From positions 568,655-632,654 of the forward strand of contig NZ_LMEA01000007.1 in the NCBI RefSeq assembly GCF_001425235.1: DNA of 64,000 nucleotides, in the 5' to 3' direction. The notes beneath the pieces were generated by a model. That model saw nothing but the letters and a program-made list of their open reading frames with translations, was not told the DNA's origin and searched no databases. This DNA comes from Devosia sp. Root413D1. GTDB lineage: Bacteria; Pseudomonadota; Alphaproteobacteria; Rhizobiales; Devosiaceae. Within the stretch, counting starts at the first letter, position 1. Each line of letters begins with the position of its first letter. The translations under genes were made by a program, and so were the position numbers. Of the stretch, positions 19,550-29,077 are shown piece by piece.

Positions 19550-21115
19550 GTGAGCGAAAAGCAGCGCCTCTATCACCAGAAGCGTGCAGCGAAGAAACTC
19601 GGTCGGCTCGGCGAAATGCTGGCCGCAGCCGATGATGGTGACTGGCTGTTCCTCGCCTGGGCCGTAAATGTCCTTCAAACCGAATTCTCGGCCGCGGCGC
19701 GAAAGCACATTCGCTTTCCGGCTGCTGCGGCGACGGCCGCGGTTCAGTCGCCGTATGCCGTGCGCAAGTGGGAGCTCGAGACGCTGCTTGCATTGACGCT
19801 TTCGACGGCCAAATTGAACCATCGGCAGCCCTTGGTGATGGAATACGCCACCATGGCAGCGGCAATAAATCTGCTCCGAGACGTCGACAACCATGAAGGT
19901 GGCGCCAACTTGGGACCCGCTGACGTCATGTTGGAGATGGCGCGGATCGGACACCGCCAGTTCGGTTGGCAGCGTGGCTTTGCGACCACCGAGCGCGTGT
20001 ACCGCTACTTCTACATCTACGGCCAGGGCAAATGCGCTGAGTACTTTGAGCATACGTATGGCCTGCCGATTGCCGATTTTATGCGCACAGGATTTTACCT
20101 CTTTGCCCAGCTTCATCATCAGCCTTGGGCGAAGCCCGTCACCGTGGACGGCATCGGCGTTGATCTTGAGCTCGTTGAACGTGCCTTGCCCCTGCTGTCA
20201 CTGAATCTCATGGGCTCGCGGAACGAAAACCAGAAGCTGATTGCCCAGCTTCAAGCCGGTGCCATTGCCGCTGGGACTTCCTACTTGCCAAGCGTTTTTC
20301 GTCGCTATCCCATCGTTCGCGACGATGCTCTGGGGGCCTACATCGCGCCCCTGCCCCAACTTATCGTCCATCGGATGACCGTCGGCCTGTACTATGATGT
20401 CGCCGGCGGTCCTCAGGCCCTCCTTGCCGAGGCCAATGGACGGTTTGAATCTTACGTTGGAAAGCTGATTGCTGCCTACTATCCACGATTTGAGCTTCAC
20501 CCGAGCCAATCCTACGGTAAGAAAAAGGCACGGTTGGCATCGCCAGACGTATTGGTTGGCGATGACGGACAGGTGCGCGTGGTCATCGAGTGTAAGGCGA
20601 CCAAGCTTACCTACGAGGCTCAGTTCGCGCAGGATCCGATTGCCACTGCAAAGAGCGCCTTCGATCAGCTGGTCAAAGGTGTCGCACAGGTTTGGCGATT
20701 CTTCTCACACGTGCGGCGCGGCATCTATGTTGGCCCGCCTGTTGCCGGCGACGCGCAAGGAGTGCTGCTAACTCTCGACACCTGGATGCAGGCTGATGCT
20801 ATTTCGCGCGACAAGGTCATAGCGCAGGCGCTTGAGCTTGTCGCCGGCGAGGCCGAGGTCATCGACGTCGACAAGCGCCCAATCGTATTCTGTTCAATGC
20901 AGGACCTTGCCGATGTGATGATCGTTTCGTCCGAAGAGCAATTCTTCGAGGCGCTGTCCAGTGCCACCGAGGCTCGCTACCACGGCTGGGATTTGATGGA
21001 AGTTCGGCGCCGTGCCGGCAACCAGAAGCCACGCGACTTTCCTCTGGAGATCGCTGATCTACTCCCGTGGTGGGCCCTCTTTCAGGGAGCTCAAGACGAA
21101 GCGAAATCGGGGTAG
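19550..21115 (+). CDS. Unrecognised protein with a C-terminal PD-(D/E)XK nuclease-like signature
   Basis: A protein of about 521 residues that I do not recognise. The N-terminal ~280 residues look all-helical. The second half contains a segment ordered like a PD-(D/E)XK nuclease core: a helix with E300 (RFESYVGKLI), then SPDVLV with D333, 14 residues later VVIECKA with E347 and K349, then a long amphipathic helix (AFDQLVKGVAQVWRFFSHV). There is no signal peptide or membrane helix. GTG 19550 is preferred over GTG 19529 and TTG 19481 because of a weak GCGGAA site. Codon use is visibly less GC-biased than in neighbours, which suggests transfer. It stands alone between a hydratase and an autotransporter, with no partner gene in an operon. 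Confidence 0.75.
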   Translation: MSEKQRLYHQKRAAKKLGRLGEMLAAADDGDWLFLAWAVNVLQTEFSAAARKHIRFPAAAATAAVQSPYAVRKWELETLLALTLSTAKLNHRQPLVMEYATMAAAINLLRDVDNHEGGANLGPADVMLEMARIGHRQFGWQRGFATTERVYRYFYIYGQGKCAEYFEHTYGLPIADFMRTGFYLFAQLHHQPWAKPVTVDGIGVDLELVERALPLLSLNLMGSRNENQKLIAQLQAGAIAAGTSYLPSVFRRYPIVRDDALGAYIAPLPQLIVHRMTVGLYYDVAGGPQALLAEANGRFESYVGKLIAAYYPRFELHPSQSYGKKKARLASPDVLVGDDGQVRVVIECKATKLTYEAQFAQDPIATAKSAFDQLVKGVAQVWRFFSHVRRGIYVGPPVAGDAQGVLLTLDTWMQADAISRDKVIAQALELVAGEAEVIDVDKRPIVFCSMQDLADVMIVSSEEQFFEALSSATEARYHGWDLMEVRRRAGNQKPRDFPLEIADLLPWWALFQGAQDEAKSG

Positions 21116-21364
21116 TCCAGGTAGCAATATTTCGCCGAATCCTCGTCTATCTCAACAGGCGAGCGACCCAGCACGAAGCGCAGGAGAGTTCAGCGGAGTT
21201 GACAGAGGCAAGGGTCGCACTGCGTAGCAGGAATTTCAGAATAATTTCAGAACGCCCTCCAGGCGGCTTCAGGACTTGGGCGCAGCCCGATGCCACCATG
21301 AAGCTGACACGGCCGGGTCTTCCCCGGTTGCGTGATTCCAGCGTGACTTGGGGGCAAATCGAGC

Positions 21365-24300
21365 ATGCGCACACTGAATTGGGAAGAAGCTCAGACGAAG
21401 CGCCGGCTCTGGGCGCTAAGCGCTGCGCTTGCGCTGTCGACGTCGCTGACCGCGCCCGTCCTCGCAGCAGACCAGACGATCACTGGCACACAAGTGGGTC
21501 CGATCACCGTCAATGCCCCGATCGATACCCTCGCCAGTTCCGCTACCATTACCGCCAACACCGGCGCCGGAGCGCTCATCCTGGGCGGCAATCCGGCCCA
21601 CTTCAAGCAGGTGACCAACACCGGCACCATTACCGCCACCGGCGCATCAACCGATGGCATCAATGCCGGTGTTGCGATCGAGTCCTTCCTCAACAGCGGC
21701 TCCATCGCCTCCGACGATCTCGGCATCTACTATGGCGGCCTGTTTAGCGGGTCCGCGATGACCAACGCCGCAGGCGCCCTCATCGAGGGCGACAACGCAG
21801 CCGTCGAAATTTACTACGGCCTCAACAGCTTCGAGAACGCCGGCACCTTGCGAAGCACGGATGGCAACGCCTTCCGGGTCAAGGATACCGCCCCGTCTGG
21901 ATATGGCTATGTCGGGACCTTCACCAATGCGGCAACCGGCGAAATCTACGGCGGCGATACCGTAGTGCTGCTCAAGGGCGGGGTCGGCACGTTCAACAAC
22001 CATGGGTTGATCGAAACTACGGGCGGTGGCGCTGGCATCTATGCTCCGTCGGCGACTGCCTTCACCAATTACGCCGGCGGCACCGTCCGATCCACCCTCG
22101 GTACGGCAATCGTGTTCGAACGCCCTGCCCTCGCGGATCCGACCAGCGTCGGAATGTTTCTCAACGATGGTCTGGTCCAGGGAGGCGCCGGCGGCGTGGC
22201 GTTCACCGGCGTCAATGTCAACTCGTTCGCCAACGGCGCCAGCGGAAAGATCTACGGTGCCGGCAGCGACGCTGTGTTGTTCGACGGGAACGTGGCGACC
22301 TTCAGCAACGGCGGGTGGATCGAGGCCACTGGCCACGACGGTGTCGCAATCACCGGTACCGCCGGCACCTTCACCAATCGGGCTGGTGCGACGATCAAAT
22401 CCGCCACCGGCAAGGCGGTCGATTTCGACGGCGCGGTCACGACTTTCGTCAACGACGGAACCATTGCATCGGGCTACAAGGGTATCGATCTCGATAGCCC
22501 CACGGGCAGCTTCACAAACACCGGCACCATTACCGCGGGTACCGGCCACGCGATCGATGGCTCATCGTACCACATCGATAGCTTCGTGAATTCCGGCACC
22601 ATTACGTCGTCGAACTACTACGCCATTCACGCCGGCAGCTTCGGTTCGTTCAGCAACACGGGGACCATCCGGGCCGGCAGCGGCCGGGGCGTGGAGGCTT
22701 TCTCCGATCGCACCGAAACGTTCGTCAACTCAGGCTCGATCTTCGCTACCGATATTGCCGTCGACCTGGGGGCCGTAGGCTCATTTACAAACACCGCCAC
22801 CGGTGTGATCGAGAGCAGCAACTATTATGGTGTCTGGCTCTCCAACAAGACCGACGGTTTCGTCAACCGGGGGCGCATTGCCACAACCGGCGGAACCGGC
22901 CCCGCCGTCCACCTCAATGATACCGTCGGCAGCTTTATCAACAGCGGGACGATCAATTCCTTCGGCGATACAGGCCTCACGGTTGTGCGAACCGGGACCG
23001 GACCCTTCGTCAACGAGGCCGGCGGCACGATCCGCGGCGAGGATTATGGTGCGCTCTTCTACTTCGGCGCGACAGCGTTCGAGAATCGCGGGCTGGTCAC
23101 CGGCTGGGTTGGCATGGGCTTCTCCGACAATTCAACGTATGCCGCCAAGGTGATCAACTCGGGCACCATTGAGGGTGTCAGCGGCACGGCCATCGATTTC
23201 GGTGCAGACAACTTCTACAACTATGCGCACGACGACACCCTCGAGTTGCGTACCGGCTCGCGCATCCTCGGCAGCGTCAGGTTCGCCGGCGGCAGCGACA
23301 CGCTCGACGTCTCCGGCTTTAAGGGCAGCACCATCCTCACCGTTGCTGATCTCGAAACCGTCCTCACGGGCGACCGCCTGGTCAACCAGCAGCTGACCTC
23401 GGGCACGGGCACTATCAGCATCATCGACGGCACGGGCATAACCGGTGGTGGCACGACCGTCATGCGAGAGGTGGCCGGCGCTATCGGCCGTGAGATCACT
23501 GGCGCTCTCGGCGCGCGTACAGGCGGCGCAGCGTCCGTCGAACCCATGGGCTATGCCCCGGCTCGCCCGGTCGGCGCCGCCGAGGCCGCCACCGGAGAGC
23601 TCGTTGCTGCGAGCGCCCCGGAAGTCTGGGGTAAGGTATTCGGCAGCGTCGCCAACAGCACCAATGACTACAGCAATGTCCTCGGCGGCATCGTCGCCGG
23701 CTCGCATACCGCCATCGACGCCAACACCCGGCTGGGTGGCGTTGTCAGCGTCTCCGGCTCCCGTTTCACCACAGTCGGCGGCCAGACCATCGCCTCGGGC
23801 ATCGGCGCCGCCGGCCTCTACGGCAGTACGGACCTGGGCGATGTGACTCTCAGCTACTCGGTTCTCGGGGGCGTCGCAGCCAACCACTCCGACCGCACCG
23901 TCACCACCATGGTCACCGAAACCGCGAGCGCCGACTACGCCAGCTGGTTCCTGAGCCCGGAACTGGGGCTCTCGATCCCCGTCCCGCTGCTCGACGGTAT
24001 CGAGACCGCAACCGGCTTCAAGCTTCGCTATGTCGGCGGCGAGGTTGGCAGCTACACCGAAACCGGCTCGTCACAAAACCTCTCGGTCGGCACCGCGGCC
24101 GTGAACCTGCTCGATGCCCGCATGGAACTCACCGCCACGACGCAAGTCGCTTCCAACGATTATGGTGAGGCGACTCTCTCCACCACTGCGGGGCTCCTCG
24201 CCCAGCAGAATTTCGGCGCCTCGGTCGCTATCGCCGGCTTCCCCTTCGCCACCACGCCCGACAGCTTCGCTTACGGCGCCTATGGTGACATCACGCTCGA

Positions 24301-24409
24301 TAGCCCCATCGGCCCAGCCGCAAGAGCCTCCGCTTCCGCCGGTCTCGAACTCCGCTCCGACGGCGTCACTTCAGCATCCGCCAACCTGGGGATGTCGGCG
24401 GCATTCTAG
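21365..24409 (+). CDS. Autotransporter (type Va) with repetitive beta-helix passenger
   Basis: A 1014-residue surface protein. A signal peptide (RRLWALSAALALSTSLTAPVLAA, cleavage near residue 35) precedes a passenger of about 600 residues built from roughly 20-residue units of the pattern F-x-N-x-G-x-I (for example SFVNSGTI, SFTNTGTI, TFVNDGTI), which predicts a right-handed beta-helix. Residues ~750-1014 form the translocator barrel, starting at PEVWGKVFGSVAN and ending in a terminal Phe (NLGMSAAF), the outer-membrane assembly signal. The passenger role (adhesion, biofilm) is not readable. ATG 21365 follows GGGGGCAAAT. The 249-bp gap upstream (21116-21364) holds no gene I can support. Confidence 0.88.
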   Translation: MRTLNWEEAQTKRRLWALSAALALSTSLTAPVLAADQTITGTQVGPITVNAPIDTLASSATITANTGAGALILGGNPAHFKQVTNTGTITATGASTDGINAGVAIESFLNSGSIASDDLGIYYGGLFSGSAMTNAAGALIEGDNAAVEIYYGLNSFENAGTLRSTDGNAFRVKDTAPSGYGYVGTFTNAATGEIYGGDTVVLLKGGVGTFNNHGLIETTGGGAGIYAPSATAFTNYAGGTVRSTLGTAIVFERPALADPTSVGMFLNDGLVQGGAGGVAFTGVNVNSFANGASGKIYGAGSDAVLFDGNVATFSNGGWIEATGHDGVAITGTAGTFTNRAGATIKSATGKAVDFDGAVTTFVNDGTIASGYKGIDLDSPTGSFTNTGTITAGTGHAIDGSSYHIDSFVNSGTITSSNYYAIHAGSFGSFSNTGTIRAGSGRGVEAFSDRTETFVNSGSIFATDIAVDLGAVGSFTNTATGVIESSNYYGVWLSNKTDGFVNRGRIATTGGTGPAVHLNDTVGSFINSGTINSFGDTGLTVVRTGTGPFVNEAGGTIRGEDYGALFYFGATAFENRGLVTGWVGMGFSDNSTYAAKVINSGTIEGVSGTAIDFGADNFYNYAHDDTLELRTGSRILGSVRFAGGSDTLDVSGFKGSTILTVADLETVLTGDRLVNQQLTSGTGTISIIDGTGITGGGTTVMREVAGAIGREITGALGARTGGAASVEPMGYAPARPVGAAEAATGELVAASAPEVWGKVFGSVANSTNDYSNVLGGIVAGSHTAIDANTRLGGVVSVSGSRFTTVGGQTIASGIGAAGLYGSTDLGDVTLSYSVLGGVAANHSDRTVTTMVTETASADYASWFLSPELGLSIPVPLLDGIETATGFKLRYVGGEVGSYTETGSSQNLSVGTAAVNLLDARMELTATTQVASNDYGEATLSTTAGLLAQQNFGASVAIAGFPFATTPDSFAYGAYGDITLDSPIGPAARASASAGLELRSDGVTSASANLGMSAAF

Positions 24410-24469
24410 GGCCGCCCCCTACCCTTCCCATCGGATCACGGGCGGACCGATGGTCGAGGGCTGATGGCT

Positions 24470-24850
24470 CTATCCCAGTGCCGCCGTTGCGGTGATCTCG
24501 ATCCGCAGCCCCGTGGCCAGCAGTTCCTTGACCACCACTGTGGCACGGATCGGGTACGGCTTGGTGTTGAAGAACTCGGCATACACACGGTTCATGCCTG
24601 GCGCGTCGGCGCTGTCGACGAGGAAGATCTGCACCTGGACGATGTTGGTGAGCTCGCCGCCGGCGGCGTTGATCGCTTGCTTGAGGTTCGATAGCGCCTG
24701 GCGCGTCTGCACCTCGATGTCACCCTCGGTGATCTTGCCGGTCTTCGGATCCTCGGCCAGCACCACCAGCCAGACGTGATTGCCGGCGCGCACGCAGTCA
24801 TTGATCGGGCCGCTGGATGGCGCGATGCCGGTATCGATGACTTCAATCAT
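24470..24850 (-). CDS. RidA/YjgF-family protein
   Basis: A 126-residue RidA-like trimeric enamine/imine deaminase fold. Conserved blocks include QTRQALSNLKQAINAAGGELTNIVQVQIFL, and IRATVVVKELLATGLRIEITATAAL with the substrate-binding Arg (IRAT) and Glu (IEITA). Such proteins remove reactive 2-aminoacrylate, or act in catabolic operons. It runs toward the autotransporter gene (convergent, 60-bp gap) and follows a metallo-hydrolase gene by 36 bp. Confidence 0.88.
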   Translation of the reverse strand: MIEVIDTGIAPSSGPINDCVRAGNHVWLVVLAEDPKTGKITEGDIEVQTRQALSNLKQAINAAGGELTNIVQVQIFLVDSADAPGMNRVYAEFFNTKPYPIRATVVVKELLATGLRIEITATAALG

Positions 24851-24886
24851 GGGCGGCTCCGTAGCGTCGGTACGATGATGGCGAAG

Positions 24887-25726
24887 CTAGCGAGGGCTGA
24901 TGATCTCGCCGGCGGTGATGTCGATCTGTAGCCCGTCGAACGCCGGCCGAACGTGGTCCGGCGTCATGGCGTCGGTCTGGACATAGTCGAGATCGATATG
25001 CAGGTTGGTCAGCACGGCGTGGCGCGGCTTGAGGTCCTCGACCAGCTCAAGCGCTTCGGACAGGCTCAGGTGGCTCGGATGCGGCGCCGGCCGCAGCGCG
25101 TCAAGCACCCAGGTGTCGAGCCCGCTGACCGCCTCGCGCGACACCTCCGGGATGCCGCTGAGGTCGCACGAATAGGCGAAGCCGCCCACCCGGAAGCCCA
25201 GCGAATAGATATCGCCATGATCCTGGCGGAACGGCAGGATGCTGATCGAGCCGCCCGGCCCGTCCACCGTCAGCGGCTTACCGGCTTCAATCAGGTGCTG
25301 GTTGAGGATTGGCGGATAACCCGAACCCGGCGGGGCCGTGAAGCAATAGGCAAAGCTCGGCACGATCCGGTTTGCGGCCTCGGCGCTGAAATAGACGTCG
25401 ACGCGCTTGCGGTTGTTCAGCGCCAGCACCCGTAGGTCGTCGATGCCGTGCGTGTGGTCGGCATGCTCATGCGTGTAGAGCACCGCCTCGACCCGATCGA
25501 CCTCGGCCCGCAGCAGCTGCTCGCGCAGGTCACAGCCGGTATCGACGATGATGCGGGTCGGCTCATCCGAGCCGGCCGAGAAGCCTTCGATCAGCAGCGA
25601 GCAGCGGCTGCGGCGGTTTTTCGGATTGTTGGGATCGCAGACGCCCCAGTGACCGCCAATGCGCGGCACGCCACCGGACGAGCCGCATCCCATGATCGTC
25701 GCTACAATATGTTGTGCTTCAGGCAT
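24887..25726 (-). CDS. MBL-fold metallo-hydrolase (PhnP-like)
   Basis: A 279-residue beta-lactamase-fold hydrolase with the metal motif HEHADHTHGIDDLR, the N-terminal GCGSSGGVPRIGGHWGVCDPNNPKNRRSRCS (the family's zinc/Cys region) and a C-terminal NLHIDLDY. PhnP-like enzymes cleave cyclic phosphodiesters; here no phosphonate genes are near, so the substrate is unknown. Its start overlaps the tatD stop by one base (TAATG). A metG-tatD-MBL order is, from memory, widespread in alphaproteobacteria. Confidence 0.9.
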   Translation of the reverse strand: MPEAQHIVATIMGCGSSGGVPRIGGHWGVCDPNNPKNRRSRCSLLIEGFSAGSDEPTRIIVDTGCDLREQLLRAEVDRVEAVLYTHEHADHTHGIDDLRVLALNNRKRVDVYFSAEAANRIVPSFAYCFTAPPGSGYPPILNQHLIEAGKPLTVDGPGGSISILPFRQDHGDIYSLGFRVGGFAYSCDLSGIPEVSREAVSGLDTWVLDALRPAPHPSHLSLSEALELVEDLKPRHAVLTNLHIDLDYVQTDAMTPDHVRPAFDGLQIDITAGEIISPR

Positions 25727-26502
25727 TACGCCTTAGCCTTTGAGAATAAACGGAAAAAGTTGCCAGTTGTCTCGACGCCGAGTTGTTCGAGGCTGATGCC
25801 GCGAACCTCGGCTACCTTGGCGGCGGTATGGGCTACATAACTCGGCTCGTTGGTACCGCCGCGATGCGGCACCGGAGCCAGATAAGGCGCGTCTGTTTCA
25901 ACCAGATAACGGTCTGATGGGACAAACTTTGCGACCTCGCGGATTTCCTCGGCATTCTTGAAGGTGATGATGCCGGAGAACGAGATATAGCCGCCGAGCT
26001 CTAGGGCCTGGCGGGCAAGTTCGGCGCCGCCGGTGAAGCAGTGGAGCACGAAAGGGAAGGCCCCCTGCCCCACTTCGTCGGTCAGCACGGCCGCCATGTG
26101 AACGTCGGCGGAGCGGGAATGGATCACCAGCGGCAGCCCGGTGAGGCGCGATGCGGCGATGTGCCGGCGCAGCCCGGTCTCTTGCGCTTCCTTGGGTGCG
26201 TTGTCGTAGAAATAGTCGAGCCCCGCCTCACCGATGGCGACGCATTTGGGGTGCGCGCTCAGCCGGACCAGATCCTCGGTCAAGATGTCGAGTTCTTCGT
26301 CGGCGTGGTGCGGATGGGTGCCGACCGAACACCAGACCTCGGCATTTTCTTCGGCGATGGCTTTGATCTCGTCGAAGCGCTTCACCCGGGTCGAGATGGT
26401 GACCATGCCATCGATCCCCGCCGCTTTGGCACGGGCCAGCACGCCGGCGCGATCGGCGGCGAGCTCGGGGAAATCGAGGTGGCAGTGCGAGTCGATCAGC
26501 AT
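25726..26502 (-). CDS. tatD: TatD-family metal-dependent hydrolase
   Basis: A 258-residue TIM-barrel metallohydrolase. Metal ligands are visible in MLIDSHCHLD at the very start, GEAGLDYFYDN, LPLVIHSR, and LVETDAPYLAP near the end. TatD proteins have 3'-5' exonuclease/DNase activity and are used in DNA repair; the name is historic and unrelated to Tat transport. ATG 26502 is chosen over a longer frame because it sits 4 bp after metG and the family begins with this motif. Confidence 0.94.
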   Translation of the reverse strand: MLIDSHCHLDFPELAADRAGVLARAKAAGIDGMVTISTRVKRFDEIKAIAEENAEVWCSVGTHPHHADEELDILTEDLVRLSAHPKCVAIGEAGLDYFYDNAPKEAQETGLRRHIAASRLTGLPLVIHSRSADVHMAAVLTDEVGQGAFPFVLHCFTGGAELARQALELGGYISFSGIITFKNAEEIREVAKFVPSDRYLVETDAPYLAPVPHRGGTNEPSYVAHTAAKVAEVRGISLEQLGVETTGNFFRLFSKAKA

Positions 26503-26506
26503 TGGC

Positions 26507-28054
26507 CTATGCCGTCTTTGGGTGCTCGAACTTCTTGAACACCGGTTCGGGCGGCGGCAAGACGGTTCCGGCGGGAACGGCCGACGCGCTGAGCGCATGG
26601 CTCAACAGGCGCTGGTCCTCCGGCACCGCTAGCGCATCGAGGAACTTCGCCGCCGAGCCCGGGACGAACGCCTGCGCCGCGATCGCGGCGCGACGGACGA
26701 TGTCGGCCGTGGTCGCGAGGATCGTGCCCATGCGCGGCAGATCGGCCTTCAGCCCCCACGGCGCCTGGTCGGCGAAGTAGAGGTTGGCGGCGTTGAGCAG
26801 CGTCGTCAGCTCGCCGGCGGCCTCATGGATCTGCTGCGTCTTCATGGCGAGATCCATCTTGCCGATGGCCGCGACGGCCGTGGCGACAATGGCATGCTCA
26901 GCCTCGGTCGGTTGCGCCTCGGGCAGCGCGCCGCCAAAATTCTTCTGGATCATCGACAGCGAGCGCTGCGCCAGGTTGCCGAAATTGTTGGCGAGGTCGG
27001 AGTTGTTGCGGTTGATGAACTTCTCGCGGCCCCAGTCGCCATCCTGGCCGAAGCTGACTTCGCGCAGGCAGTACCAGCGCACCGGATCGGTGCCGTAGAG
27101 GTCGAGCTGCTCATGCGGGTCGACGATGTTGCCGACCGACTTCGACATCTTCTTGCCTTCCGAGGTCAGAAAGCCATGCGCGAAGACGCGGTGCGGCACC
27201 TCGATGCCGGCGCTCATCAGGAAGGCCGGCCAGTAGACGGTGTGGAAGCGGATGATGTCCTTGCCGATGACGTGCAGGTTCGCCGGCCAGAACTTCTTGA
27301 ACTGCTCGGAGGCGCCATCGGGAAAGCCGACGCCGGTAATGTAGTTGGTGAGCGCGTCGACCCAGACATACATCACGTGCCCGGAAGCGCCCGGCACCGG
27401 AATGCCCCAGTCGAAGGTGGTGCGGCTGATCGAGACGTCGCGCAGGCCGGCCTTCACGAACGACACGATCTCGTTGCGCCGCTCCTCGGGCGCGATGAAA
27501 TCCGGGCGGTCGGTGTAGAGCTTGAGCAGGCGGTCCTGATAGGCGGAGAGGCGGAAGAAGTAGCTGTCTTCCTCGACCCACTTCACCTCGGCGCCGGTCG
27601 GCGCGAACTTCTTGCCGCCTTCGCCGTCGGTGAGCTCTTCCTCGTCGAAATACGCTTCGTCGCGTACCGAGTACCAGCCCTTGTAGGTCGATTGGTAGAT
27701 GTCGCCGTTGTTGCTGGCGGCCATCCGGCGCCAGATTTCCTGGCTCGACTCGTAGTGGCGCGGCTCGGTGGTGCGGATGAAATCGTCGTTGGAGACGTCG
27801 AGACGCCCCGCCAGCTCCTTGAAGCGGGCGGCGTTGCGGTCAGCCAATTCGCGCGCCGTGATGCCTTCGGCCGCTGCCGTCTGCACCATCTTGATGCCGT
27901 GCTCGTCGGTGCCGGTGAGGAAATAGGTGTCCTTCCCCTCCAGCCGGGCCCAGCGGGCGATGGCGTCGGTGGTGATCATCTCGTAGGCGTGCCCGATATG
28001 CGGCGCGCCGTTGGGATAGGCGATGGCAGTGGTGACGTAGAACGTGTCGGTCAT
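26507..28054 (-). CDS. metG: Methionyl-tRNA synthetase
   Basis: A 515-residue class I synthetase without the C-terminal dimerisation domain and without the four-Cys zinc knuckle of the long form. The HIGH-type motif is HIGHAYE at residues 19-25, the KMSKS motif is KMSKSVGNIVDP near residue 305, and the substrate loop is YVWVDALTNYITGVG. It charges tRNA-Met for initiation and elongation. It overlaps the holB stop by 4 bases and lies in the operon tmk-holB-metG-tatD-MBL. Confidence 0.97.
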   Translation of the reverse strand: MTDTFYVTTAIAYPNGAPHIGHAYEMITTDAIARWARLEGKDTYFLTGTDEHGIKMVQTAAAEGITARELADRNAARFKELAGRLDVSNDDFIRTTEPRHYESSQEIWRRMAASNNGDIYQSTYKGWYSVRDEAYFDEEELTDGEGGKKFAPTGAEVKWVEEDSYFFRLSAYQDRLLKLYTDRPDFIAPEERRNEIVSFVKAGLRDVSISRTTFDWGIPVPGASGHVMYVWVDALTNYITGVGFPDGASEQFKKFWPANLHVIGKDIIRFHTVYWPAFLMSAGIEVPHRVFAHGFLTSEGKKMSKSVGNIVDPHEQLDLYGTDPVRWYCLREVSFGQDGDWGREKFINRNNSDLANNFGNLAQRSLSMIQKNFGGALPEAQPTEAEHAIVATAVAAIGKMDLAMKTQQIHEAAGELTTLLNAANLYFADQAPWGLKADLPRMGTILATTADIVRRAAIAAQAFVPGSAAKFLDALAVPEDQRLLSHALSASAVPAGTVLPPPEPVFKKFEHPKTA

Positions 28055-29076
28055 GGTGTCGGCTGGACGCTCAGGAGCTGGTGTTTCCGGATCGCATCGA
28101 AAAGCGCGACCAGGGTCTGCCGCATGTCGAGGTTGTATTCATCGGCATCGGCGAGTGAAAGCCGGGCCTTGTCCCATAGCTCGTTGGCAGAGGCAAGGCG
28201 AACCCGGTCACCGGCGCTCGCGGCGGCCTTGGCGGCATCGGCCAGCCAGTCATTGAGAATGTCGCGGGCAAAACGCAGCTCGGCGGAGTCGCGCTCGCCG
28301 CCGAGCGCATCGGCCAATGCGATGCGGGCCGCCGACGGCGCCCCCGCGGGATCGGCGAGCCAAGCCTGCAGCAGCTGCAGCGCGCCCCCCTCCCCCAGCA
28401 GCATCGCCTCGAAACCGCGGCGCGGCCGCCCGCCGGCGAGCGACACAGCGCGATCGATGGCGAGTGGCTGTCCGCCGACCCGATCCAGTACCGTGCGGAC
28501 CTCGCCGTCGGCGATTGGCCGCAGCGCCACCTGGAAGCAGCGCGACTTGATGGTGGGGAGGAGCGAGCCCGGGCGATGCGAGACGAGGAGGAACGTGGTG
28601 TCGGCCGGTGGTTCCTCGAGGATCTTTAACAGCGCGTTGGCCGACGAGATGTTGCAGTCATCGATCGGATCGACAATGGCGATGCGGTGCCCGGCGCGGC
28701 CGCGGGTCATCCGCATTTCCTCGATGAAGCGACGGACCTCCTCGACGCGGATGGCCGTGTAGTAACCCTTGCCGGTGTCGCGCAGCGATTTGCGCATCAC
28801 GAACAGGTTTGGATAGGCGCCGGCGGCGACCTGCGCCGCGATGTGGCCGGGCGACTCGTCGCCGGTCTTTTCGAAGATCTTTCGGGCGAGATCAAAGGCC
28901 AGCGTCGCCTTGCCGATGCCGCGCGGCCCATGGATCAGGATGCCGCCGGGCAGCCGCCCGGCATCGAGCCGCTCGAGCAAGGTGGCGCGCGCCGCGTCGT
29001 GACCGGAAACGCCGGTCTGGAACTCGGGCAGCGGCACGCCTTCGAGCTGGTCGGGTTCGCGTTCGGGATAGTCCAA
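28051..29076 (-). CDS. holB: DNA polymerase III subunit delta'
   Basis: A 341-residue clamp-loader subunit. The AAA+ domain begins with GILIHGPRGIGKATLAFDLARKIFE (P-loop), followed by IAIVDPIDDCNISSANALLKILEEPPADTTFLLVSH, the family's most conserved block, and SRCF. It helps load the sliding clamp in replication. It starts one base after the tmk stop and overlaps metG, in the usual tmk-holB order. Confidence 0.94.
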   Translation of the reverse strand: MDYPEREPDQLEGVPLPEFQTGVSGHDAARATLLERLDAGRLPGGILIHGPRGIGKATLAFDLARKIFEKTGDESPGHIAAQVAAGAYPNLFVMRKSLRDTGKGYYTAIRVEEVRRFIEEMRMTRGRAGHRIAIVDPIDDCNISSANALLKILEEPPADTTFLLVSHRPGSLLPTIKSRCFQVALRPIADGEVRTVLDRVGGQPLAIDRAVSLAGGRPRRGFEAMLLGEGGALQLLQAWLADPAGAPSAARIALADALGGERDSAELRFARDILNDWLADAAKAAASAGDRVRLASANELWDKARLSLADADEYNLDMRQTLVALFDAIRKHQLLSVQPTP

Positions 29077-29077
29077 T

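Noticed and set aside
21067-21747. Plus-strand frame bridging the nuclease-like and autotransporter genes
   Set aside because: It overlaps both genes out of frame and reads as Arg/His/Pro-rich noise.
26825-28762. A 645-codon plus-strand frame opposite metG and holB
   Set aside because: It is the antisense shadow of two certain genes; composition is typical of reverse frames in high-GC DNA.
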